NCBI GenBank assembly: GCA_900548875.1
Contig: URMA01000028.1
Coordinates: 1 to 33,823 of the forward strand
Reading direction: 5' to 3'
Length of the DNA: 33,823 nucleotides
Source: an uncultured Porphyromonadaceae bacterium
Lineage (GTDB): Bacteria; Bacteroidota; Bacteroidia; Bacteroidales; Muribaculaceae
Shown: piece by piece, positions 17,322 through 24,494 of the stretch
Layout of the letters: every line of letters starts with the position of its first letter
Position numbering within the stretch: the first letter of the stretch is position 1
Notes under the pieces: generated by a model
The model's input: the letters and a program-made list of their open reading frames with translations, nothing else
The model's database searches: none
What the model was told of the DNA's origin: nothing
Made by a program: the position numbers and the translations under genes

Positions 17322-17378
17322 AAAATTTTAAGTTATGATTAATTATAATTTTCCAATTTTGCAGTTTTTTGACGTGAG

Positions 17379-17386
17379 CAAATGTA
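17379..17386 (-). promoter_or_regulatory. -7 box of the susC promoter
   Basis: The minus strand reads TACATTTG (TAnnTTTG). No TTTG lies at the usual -33 distance; the candidate operator overlaps that place instead, as expected for a promoter that needs an activator. The leader to the susC ATG would be about 50 bases. Confidence 0.5.
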
Positions 17387-17407
17387 GAGAGATTCCCTTG
17401 CCAAGCA

Positions 17408-17444
17408 TGTAACAAATGTTACAATCACTATAAATTTGGTTACA
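17408..17444 (-). promoter_or_regulatory. Candidate AraC-type operator for the PUL
   Basis: The sequence holds three copies of one half-site: TGTAAC (17408-17413, inverted), GTTACA (17418-17423) and GTTACA (17439-17444). The first two form the palindrome TGTAACAAATGTTACA. The last two are direct repeats with 21-base spacing, two helical turns, the arrangement bound by AraC-family activators. It begins 22 bases upstream of the susC -7 box, covering the -33 position. Binding by the divergent hybrid regulator is inferred. Confidence 0.5.
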
Positions 17445-17487
17445 TGGCAACAATAATTGCTTAATTTGCAACATTTTTTCTATTTTA

Positions 17488-17520
17488 TTGTAATAATAGC
17501 TAATGGTTTCTGTATCTTTG
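17488..17520 (+). promoter_or_regulatory. Upstream promoter (P1) of the hybrid regulator
   Basis: TATCTTTG at 17513-17520 matches the -7 consensus; a partial -33 (TTG, end of TTTATTG) lies 22 bases upstream. It is the first of two similar promoter units. Confidence 0.45.
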
Positions 17521-17670
17521 TAAAAGATAGGAGGCGGTTCGGCATAGTCAAATTTGAAAACTCCGTTTTTGTTTGCCACTGCACTCACCTTTTCGTATCT
17601 TTGTAGAAGATAGGATACACCTCGGCAAAATGTCCAAGCAAACTTGACCTTTTGCCCTCACCTTTCGCTA
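17512..17670 (+). repeat. Tandem near-duplicate of an ~83-bp promoter unit
   Basis: Two units start at 17512 and 17595, both with GTATCTTTGTARAAGATAGGA, then a TCGGCA block and, toward their ends, CTCACCTTT. The middle parts have diverged. Each unit contains a -7 box placed inside a small inverted repeat (TATCTT, 5 bases, AAGATA). Confidence 0.6.
17572..17603 (+). promoter_or_regulatory. Downstream promoter (P2) of the hybrid regulator
   Basis: TTTG (17572-17575), a 20-base spacer and TATCTTTG (17596-17603) are a full match to the Bacteroides -33/-7 consensus. The leader to the ATG at 17698 would be about 88 bases. Confidence 0.7.
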
Positions 17671-17697
17671 TCAGTGAAAAACAATAGACAAACACGG

Positions 17698-20442
17698 ATG
17701 ATTAGGATTTTTCTATATATCTTACTGGGTTGTTGCCTGTCGTGCCTTCTTCCGGCATGTACAGCCGATGACTATAACTCACAACAAGAGCATTTCCTCA
17801 TCGGCATCTCTCAATGCAGCGACGACAACTGGCGAAGAAAAATGAACGAGGAATTGCAACGGGAGGCAGCCATCAACCATTGCGTACAGCTGGAAATTCG
17901 TTCGGCCAACGACAACGACCAGACCCAGATTAACGATATCGACTATTTCATCCGTAAGCAAGTAGATCTTATCATAGTGGCCCCCAATACGACAAAGGCC
18001 ATATCACCTGCCATCAAGCGTGCCCTCGACAGCAATATTCCTGTTATATTGGTTGACCGCTCCATCGACTCGGATGCCCAAACGGCCTACATAGGAGCCA
18101 ATAATTCCGAAATTGGGGAAATGGTAGGCCATTATGTCCTATCCCGCCTCAAGCATAATGGGAAAGTCATTGAAGTCACAGGCCTGAAGGAATCGTCGCC
18201 TGCCAAGGAACGCCACAACGGTTTTATTCAAGCATTGGGCAACTCTCCCGGCATTGAACTGGCTGATATCATCCATTGCGACTGGACCTATCCTTCGGCT
18301 AAAAAGATGGCCAAGGACCGCGCTCTCCAATTGCTGGAAGCCGACCTTGTGTTTGCCCACAACGACCCGATGGCTCTCGGCATACAGTCCGTACTCGATT
18401 CCATCCAACCCGACAACGATGTTCTCATTGTTGGCGTTGATGCTCTGCCCGGTCCCAACATGGGAGCCCAATGGGTTAAGGACAAAAAGCTGGACGCCTC
18501 CTTTATATACCCTACCCGAGGTGATCTTGTCATGGAAACGGCACTGAAAATTCTCCGCAAGGAGCCATATTCCAAGAATACCATCCTTCCCACAGCACTC
18601 GTTGATGCCTCCAACGCCAACATCCTGCTGATGCAGGCCCGCGAGATTGACACCCAGACAGAAAAAATGATGCGTCTGAACGAACTGGTCGACACCTTCT
18701 GGGACCGCTACTCCATCCAGAAGATGTTTCTCATCGCCTGTATCATTATTATTGTGCTTTTCGTCATTCTGCTGATTGTAGTCCTCCGCTCCTACCACGA
18801 AAAAGTACGGACGGCTAAACTACTCGCGCGGCAGACTAAGGAGTTGGAACGACAACGGGAAGAAGTAAAAGCTGCCACATCTGCCAAATTGTCCTTCTTT
18901 ACCAGCGTTTCCCACGATTTCCGCACACCACTCGCACTGATCTCCGACCCGATTCGCAGACTGAAGCAATCAAAAAACATTTCCGAATCGGAACGCCGCA
19001 TCCTCAATATCGCACACAAAAACGTGCATATTCTGTTGCGGCTGATTAACCAGATACTCGACATCCGCAAATTTGACAGCGGAAAACTCAAGCTGAATGT
19101 AGTCAACGCCAACCTCCGCGACTGCATCACCGACTGGACCAATTCGTTCCAGCAAGTGGCACAAAACCGACACATACACCTCTCACTCGAATGCGACGAA
19201 AGCAACTGGAACATAGCCTTCGATCCTGAGAAAATGGAACGCATCGTGTTCAACCTGCTCTCCAACGCCATCAAATTCACTCCCGAAAACGGGAAGATAC
19301 ACATCAGCATTTCGAAGGAATCATCATCCTTCCTCCTGAAGGTAGCCGATTCGGGTATCGGCATAAAAAAAGAAAACATTCAGAAAATATTTGATACGTT
19401 CTATCAGACCGACGCATCACTGCAACAAAACAGCTCCGGCATCGGACTCTCGCTGGTCAAGGTTTTTGTAGAGCTCCACGGCGGCACGGTTTCCGTCAAC
19501 AGTGAATACGGCAAGGGCTCGGAATTCATCTGCCGATTCCCGCTCCGGGAAATCGCCAACGAGGCACCGGTCGAGAAGTCGCAACTTATCTCCGAAGAGA
19601 CCATCAACACTGAGTTGGCCACTTCCGACACACAAAAAATCGACAAAATCATCAATGGGACTACGATGGTAGACGGCAAGCCCATCCTGCTCATCATAGA
19701 TGACAACAGCGATATGCGCACATACATACACACCATTCTGGAGTCCGACTACAATATTATTGAAGCCGCCAACGGCAAGCAGGGCGTGGCACTTGCCAAC
19801 AAATACCTTCCCGACATCATCATTTGCGACATGATGATGCCTGTCATGGACGGCTTGGAATGCTGCCAGATTCTGAAATCCGAAATGCGTACCTCGCATA
19901 TCCCCGTACTGATGCTGACAGCCTGCTCCTTCGACGAGCAACGGGCAGCTTCCTATGAAAACGGTGCCGACGGCTTCATCGGCAAGCCGTTTGACTCGCA
20001 GGTGCTCTGCTCGCGCATCCATTCCCTGCTGGACAACCGCAAGCGCATCAAGGACTTTCTGTCAGAATCACAACCGACAGAAACAGGGCCTGACACAAAG
20101 GCAGTATCCGACCTCGACAAGGATTTTATCCATCAGTTCATGCAAATCGTACAAAAACAGATAGCCGACAACAACCTGTCGGTAGAAACCATCAGTGCCC
20201 AGATGGGCCTAAGCCGCGTACAGTTTTACAGGAAGGTGAAGTCGCTCACCAATTATTCACCTGTCGAACTGATTAGAATCACACGACTTAAAAAAGCACA
20301 GATGCTGCTGTCATCCGAGAAAAAGCTGACTGTAGCAGAAGTGTCCTATCGGGTTGGTTTCTCCTCCCCTTCCTATTTCACAAAATGCTATAAGGAATAT
20401 TTCAATGAATCGCCGACCGCTACTCAAGAGCGGCTGGCATAG
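17698..20442 (+). CDS. Hybrid two-component regulator with sugar-binding sensor
   Basis: One-protein sensor and transcription activator (HTCS) for the fructan PUL, 914 residues from the ATG at 17698. An in-frame TTG at 17644 lies upstream but would place the signal peptide 18 residues inside. Order: signal peptide (to about 22), a periplasmic type-I sugar-binding domain (about 30-320, HFLIGISQCSDDNW to LVDRSIDSD and beyond), a membrane segment (343-366), a HisKA domain with SHDFRTPL (His406), an HATPase domain (Asn519 in NLLSNAIKFTP, DSGIGI, GIGLSLV), a receiver with Asp711 (ICDMMMPVMDG) and an AraC-type DNA-binding domain ending VGFSSPSYFTKCYKEYF. A periplasmic-binding-protein sensor, not the two-propeller type, is what the fructose-sensing BT1754 has. 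It is divergent from susC. Confidence 0.95.
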   Translation: MIRIFLYILLGCCLSCLLPACTADDYNSQQEHFLIGISQCSDDNWRRKMNEELQREAAINHCVQLEIRSANDNDQTQINDIDYFIRKQVDLIIVAPNTTKAISPAIKRALDSNIPVILVDRSIDSDAQTAYIGANNSEIGEMVGHYVLSRLKHNGKVIEVTGLKESSPAKERHNGFIQALGNSPGIELADIIHCDWTYPSAKKMAKDRALQLLEADLVFAHNDPMALGIQSVLDSIQPDNDVLIVGVDALPGPNMGAQWVKDKKLDASFIYPTRGDLVMETALKILRKEPYSKNTILPTALVDASNANILLMQAREIDTQTEKMMRLNELVDTFWDRYSIQKMFLIACIIIIVLFVILLIVVLRSYHEKVRTAKLLARQTKELERQREEVKAATSAKLSFFTSVSHDFRTPLALISDPIRRLKQSKNISESERRILNIAHKNVHILLRLINQILDIRKFDSGKLKLNVVNANLRDCITDWTNSFQQVAQNRHIHLSLECDESNWNIAFDPEKMERIVFNLLSNAIKFTPENGKIHISISKESSSFLLKVADSGIGIKKENIQKIFDTFYQTDASLQQNSSGIGLSLVKVFVELHGGTVSVNSEYGKGSEFICRFPLREIANEAPVEKSQLISEETINTELATSDTQKIDKIINGTTMVDGKPILLIIDDNSDMRTYIHTILESDYNIIEAANGKQGVALANKYLPDIIICDMMMPVMDGLECCQILKSEMRTSHIPVLMLTACSFDEQRAASYENGADGFIGKPFDSQVLCSRIHSLLDNRKRIKDFLSESQPTETGPDTKAVSDLDKDFIHQFMQIVQKQIADNNLSVETISAQMGLSRVQFYRKVKSLTNYSPVELIRITRLKKAQMLLSSEKKLTVAEVSYRVGFSSPSYFTKCYKEYFNESPTATQERLA

Positions 20443-20751
20443 AGCAAGCCTGACCAGTTCGGACACGCCCCCACCTGCCTTTATATTAATGATCGTGACA
20501 TGCCCGGACGCATCGGTCCGTCGGAGTTACGTAAAGTGGACAAACCGCTGTCCGCACTGATACCGGTATCTGTCAATACGACATTTGTTCATAATTATTT
20601 AATCTGATTCCACTAATTTCTGCATCTTCAACGGAATATACGTATTATTGGTCAGACACATAAATGCCTCACAATCCCCAGCAATAACAAACAATTAACC
20701 CGCTATTCACTGCCCAACTGCACCTTTTCTTATATAAAAGCAGAAAAACAA
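20443..20751. other. Non-coding gap upstream of clpB with a 12-bp palindrome
   Basis: No gene or clear terminator is seen between the hybrid regulator and clpB. The stretch holds a perfect 12-bp palindrome, GATACCGGTATC (20559-20570), and a smaller one, ATACGTAT (20638-20645). These lie about 190 and 110 bases upstream of the sigma-54-type promoter, a range where enhancer-binding activators often bind. Their role is unknown. Confidence 0.3.
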
Positions 20752-20767
20752 TGGCACACTTTTTGCA
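20752..20767 (+). promoter_or_regulatory. Sigma-54 (-24/-12) promoter upstream of clpB
   Basis: TGGCACACTTTTTGCA has GG (20753-20754), exactly ten bases, then GC (20765-20766), inside the consensus TGGCAC-N5-TTGC. Transcription would start near 20778, about 40 bases before the clpB ATG. No TAnnTTTG box is seen in the same gap. Confidence 0.65.
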
Positions 20768-20817
20768 ACTTTATACGGACGAAAATCAAAACATAGAAAA
20801 CAAAAAAACTACATATT

Positions 20818-23412
20818 ATGAACTTTAACAATTTTACAATTAAATCGCAAGAAGCCATCCAACTGGCAGTCGATATTACCCGACAGAACAGCGGTCAGGT
20901 CATTGAGCCTGTCCACCTATTGAAGGCAGTCATCGACAAAGGTGAGTCGGTTGTAAAATTCATTTTTCAGAAATTGGGAGCCAATCAGAGCATGATTGTC
21001 TCGCAAGTTGAAAAAGCAATTGCCTCACAACCGAAAATCAGCGGAGGTGGTGAACAATACCTCTCGCGAGAATCAAATGACGTACTGCAAAAAGCCGTCG
21101 ACTATTCTCAGAAATTAGGCGACGAGTATGTCACTCTTGAAAGCATGCTTATGGCGCTTTTCCTTGTCAACAGCCAGGCGTCAACCATTCTTAAAGATGC
21201 AGGCATCGCCGAGAATGAGCTGAACAGCGCTATTCTGGAATTGCGAAAAGGAAATAAAGCCACAAACCAAAGTGCTGAAGACACCTACAATGCCCTCAGC
21301 AAATACGCCATCAACCTGAACGAACGGGCTCGTAGTGGAAAACTCGACCCGGTAATCGGCCGTGACGATGAAATCCGGCGTGTGCTTCAAATCCTGAGCC
21401 GTCGAACCAAGAATAATCCTATTCTTGTGGGCGAACCGGGTACAGGTAAGACAGCCATTGCCGAAGGACTTGCACAGCGTATCGTGAGGGGCGATGTTCC
21501 GGAAAACCTGAAATCAAAACAGCTGTATTCGTTGGATATGGGTGCCTTGGTTGCAGGTGCAAAATACAAAGGCGAATTCGAGGAACGTTTGAAAGCCATT
21601 GTCAATGAAGTGACACAGAGCAACGGGGAAATCATCCTGTTCATTGATGAAATCCACACGTTGGTCGGTGCCGGCAAAGGCGAAGGCGCCATGGATGCCG
21701 CAAACATTCTGAAACCGGCATTGGCAAGAGGTGACTTGAGAAGCATCGGTGCCACTACGCTTGACGAATATCAGAAATATTTCGAAAAGGATAAGGCACT
21801 CGAACGTAGGTTCCAGGTCGTCATGGTCAACGAACCGGATGAAATGAGTTCTATTGCCATCCTCCGTGGCTTGAAGGAACGGTATGAAAACCATCACAAG
21901 GTAAAAATCCTTGATGAGGCTATCATTGCCGCCGTACAGCTTTCGGAACGTTACATCACCGACCGTTTCTTGCCGGATAAGGCAATCGACTTGATCGATG
22001 AAGCAGCTTCCAAGCTCCGTATCGAGATTGACTCCGTGCCACAGGCGTTGGATGAAATCACGCGTAAAATCGCACAGCTTGAGATTGAACGCGAGGCCAT
22101 CAAACGTGAAGGCGAATCGGAAAAGGTCAAAGAACTGGAGAAGGAACTTTCCGAACTGAAGGAAGAAGAAAAGAACTACAAGGCAAAATGGCAGGCTGAA
22201 AAGGAACTCATCAACAAGATTCAGCAGAACAAGATCGACATCGAACAATTGAAATTCGAAGCCGAGCGTGCCGAAAGGGACGGTGACTATGCCAAGGTGG
22301 CAGAAATCCGTTACTCTAAAATCCACAATAAGGAAACCGAGAACGCTACGCTGCAGAATCAGTTGAAGGACATGCAGGGCGACAAATCCCTGATAAAGGA
22401 AGAAGTCGACGCTGAAGACATAGCCGACATTGTTTCACGTTGGACCGGTATTCCAGTATCGAAAATGGTCAAAAGTGAAAAGGAAAAACTTCTTCACCTT
22501 GAAGAAGAGCTTCACAAACGTGTCGTAGGCCAGGACGAAGCCATCAGCGCTATTGCCGATGCCGTACGTCGTAGCCGTGCCGGCCTGAACGACCCGCATC
22601 GTCCTATCGGTTCTTTCATATTCCTGGGAACAACCGGTGTCGGTAAAACAGAACTTGCCAAAGCGTTGGCCGACTATCTGTTCAACGATGAGAACATGAT
22701 GACGCGTATCGATATGAGTGAATATCAGGAAAAATTCTCCGTGTCGCGTCTGATTGGTCCGCCTCCCGGATATGTAGGATACGAAGAAGGTGGCCAGCTG
22801 ACGGAAGCTGTCAGAAGGAAACCTTACTCCGTAGTGCTTTTCGATGAAATTGAAAAGGCACATCCCGATGTGTTCAACATTCTGCTCCAGGTACTTGACG
22901 ACGGACGTCTGACCGACAACAAGGGACGGGTCGTAAATTTCAAAAACACGATCATCATCATGACTTCAAACATGGGGTCACAGCTGATACGTGAGAATTT
23001 TGAGAAAATCAACGACACAAACCGTCACGAAATTGTTGAAAAGACCAAGAACGAAGTGCTGGAAATGTTGAAGAAAACAATCCGTCCGGAATTCTTGAAC
23101 CGTATCGATGAGATTATCATGTTCTCACCGCTGCGCAAGGATGAAATCAAACAGATTGTGAACTTGCAGATCGACTCTGTCAAACGTATGCTTGCACACA
23201 ATGGCATTGAACTCGAAATAACCGACGACGCGTTGAACCTGCTGACCGACGAAGGCTACGATCCAGAATTCGGTGCACGTCCAGTAAAGCGTGTCATCCA
23301 GCGGGAAATCCTCAACCAGTTGTCGAAGGACATTCTTGCAGGCAATGTGGACAAAGAGAAATGTATTGAAATCAGTACCAATGGTAACCAGTTCGTATTC
23401 AAGAACCATTAA
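20818..23412 (+). CDS. clpB: ClpB disaggregase (Hsp100)
   Basis: Cytoplasmic ATP-driven hexamer that, with DnaK/DnaJ/GrpE, pulls proteins out of aggregates after heat or other stress. The protein is 864 residues, the family length. In order: an N-terminal Clp repeat domain (1-145), the first AAA+ module with Walker A GEPGTGKT (Lys211) and LFIDEIHTLVGAG, a coiled-coil middle domain (about 400-525, rich in Lys/Glu, with KELEKELSELKEEEKNYKAKW), the second AAA+ module with GTTGVGKT (Lys610) and VVLFDEIEKAHPDV, and the C-terminal domain with PEFLNRIDEII and GARPVKRVIQ. The middle domain separates it from ClpA and ClpC. It appears to be monocistronic, ended by the hairpin at 23435-23473. Confidence 0.97.
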   Translation: MNFNNFTIKSQEAIQLAVDITRQNSGQVIEPVHLLKAVIDKGESVVKFIFQKLGANQSMIVSQVEKAIASQPKISGGGEQYLSRESNDVLQKAVDYSQKLGDEYVTLESMLMALFLVNSQASTILKDAGIAENELNSAILELRKGNKATNQSAEDTYNALSKYAINLNERARSGKLDPVIGRDDEIRRVLQILSRRTKNNPILVGEPGTGKTAIAEGLAQRIVRGDVPENLKSKQLYSLDMGALVAGAKYKGEFEERLKAIVNEVTQSNGEIILFIDEIHTLVGAGKGEGAMDAANILKPALARGDLRSIGATTLDEYQKYFEKDKALERRFQVVMVNEPDEMSSIAILRGLKERYENHHKVKILDEAIIAAVQLSERYITDRFLPDKAIDLIDEAASKLRIEIDSVPQALDEITRKIAQLEIEREAIKREGESEKVKELEKELSELKEEEKNYKAKWQAEKELINKIQQNKIDIEQLKFEAERAERDGDYAKVAEIRYSKIHNKETENATLQNQLKDMQGDKSLIKEEVDAEDIADIVSRWTGIPVSKMVKSEKEKLLHLEEELHKRVVGQDEAISAIADAVRRSRAGLNDPHRPIGSFIFLGTTGVGKTELAKALADYLFNDENMMTRIDMSEYQEKFSVSRLIGPPPGYVGYEEGGQLTEAVRRKPYSVVLFDEIEKAHPDVFNILLQVLDDGRLTDNKGRVVNFKNTIIIMTSNMGSQLIRENFEKINDTNRHEIVEKTKNEVLEMLKKTIRPEFLNRIDEIIMFSPLRKDEIKQIVNLQIDSVKRMLAHNGIELEITDDALNLLTDEGYDPEFGARPVKRVIQREILNQLSKDILAGNVDKEKCIEISTNGNQFVFKNH

Positions 23413-23434
23413 TACTGTCCCATATCATAACAGG

Positions 23435-23473
23435 AAGACAGGATCCGGGAATTTCCGGGTTCTGTCTTTTTTT
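23435..23473 (+). terminator. Rho-independent terminator of clpB
   Basis: AAGACAG (23435-23441) pairs with CTGTCTT (23462-23468), with an inner CCGG/CCGG stem, and runs into seven Ts. It is 22 bases after the clpB stop. Confidence 0.85.
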
Positions 23474-23602
23474 GTATCCATACTTCCCGTCGGCCGTGAA
23501 TAACTGCCCGACAAAAGCCGACAAACCAAATCTTTTTACTAATTTAGCATCCGTTTCTCCTGTGGAGAAGCCGGTCAAACAATTAAAAAACTATCAACAA
23601 TT

Positions 23603-24382
23603 ATGGCATACGGAAAATGGATCGGTGGCTTTTTGGGATTTATCAACACCCAAAGCGTGTTAGGAGCAATTGCAGGTTTTGCACTCGGCTCCATTTTTGA
23701 CGCATTTGCCAACCGCAAACAAACCAAGCAACAACAAACAGCAGACTACAATCTGCAACAACAGGAAGCATACGGCAGACGAAACAGTTTTCTGTTCTCA
23801 TTAATGGTACTGTCGGCACATGTCATTCAGGCTGACGGCAAAATCATGCATTCGGAAATGGAACTTGTGCGACGTTTCCTACGAAACACTTTCGGAGAAA
23901 GTTCCGTGGCAGAAGGCAACGACATTCTGATGCGACTTTTTGAATACCGCAAGCTGCAAGGCGAATACGCCTGGAACCAACAAATCCATCAGGCTTGTAC
24001 GGAAATTTCCATGGCCATGCCCGAGGAGCATCGTATCCAACTCATATCTTTCCTCGCAGAAATAGCGAAAGCCGACGGACAGGTTCACGAAAAGGAACTG
24101 AACATCTTGCGTGACCTCGCACAATATTTGCGACTGAACGTATCTATCATCGACCAGATGTTCGCACTCGGAGGCAACTCGCTGGAAGATGCCTACAAAG
24201 TGCTGGGCATTACCCCCGACGCCACCGATGACGAAGTGCGCAAGGCATACAAGAAAATGGTTATCCAGCACCATCCTGACAAAGTGGCAAACCTTGGCGA
24301 AGATGTCAAAAAAGCAGCCACCATCAAACTTCAGGAAATCAACAATGCCAAAGAAATCATTTTCAAGGCACGCAACCTGTAA
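23603..24382 (+). CDS. TerB-DnaJ membrane co-chaperone (DjlA-like)
   Basis: Probable inner-membrane J-domain protein of 259 residues. The N-terminus (about 8-36, GGFLGFINTQSVLGAIAGF) is a glycine-rich membrane segment like that of DjlA. A TerB-like helical domain follows (about 70-190, with LSAHVIQADGKIMHSEME and EIAKADGQVHEKELNIL, the acidic metal-site-like pairs of that family). A J domain sits at the C-terminus: AYKVLGITPDATDDEVRKAY and the HPD motif at 224-226. It would stimulate DnaK ATP hydrolysis near the membrane. It lies after clpB in the same direction but behind a terminator, so it has its own promoter (TAATTTAG near 23540 is a weak candidate). Confidence 0.88.
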   Translation: MAYGKWIGGFLGFINTQSVLGAIAGFALGSIFDAFANRKQTKQQQTADYNLQQQEAYGRRNSFLFSLMVLSAHVIQADGKIMHSEMELVRRFLRNTFGESSVAEGNDILMRLFEYRKLQGEYAWNQQIHQACTEISMAMPEEHRIQLISFLAEIAKADGQVHEKELNILRDLAQYLRLNVSIIDQMFALGGNSLEDAYKVLGITPDATDDEVRKAYKKMVIQHHPDKVANLGEDVKKAATIKLQEINNAKEIIFKARNL

Positions 24383-24440
24383 CGGATAAGGCACAGACTG
24401 AAAACCCTTATCAGTCATAGGACTTTGGGATAATGGGATA

Positions 24441-24485
24441 AAAAGAGAGGGCTACGGACTTAATTTACCCGTAGCCCTCTTTTTA
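24441..24485. terminator. Bidirectional terminator between djlA-like gene and ftsH
   Basis: Perfect 12-bp stem: AGAGGGCTACGG (24446-24457) with CCGTAGCCCTCT (24469-24480), with AAAA before and TTTTT after. It serves both converging genes. Confidence 0.88.
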
Positions 24486-24494
24486 TAGGCTTTT

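Noticed and set aside
17343..17588. 81-codon minus-strand frame between susC and the regulator
   Set aside because: It overlaps the susC promoter, the candidate operator and the repeat units; composition is not protein-like.
17644..17697. Longer TTG start for the hybrid regulator
   Set aside because: It would put 18 residues in front of a normal signal peptide, while ATG 17698 starts it directly.
18139..18798. Open frame of 219 codons on the minus strand
   Set aside because: Antisense to the sensor domain of the hybrid regulator; no recognisable protein.
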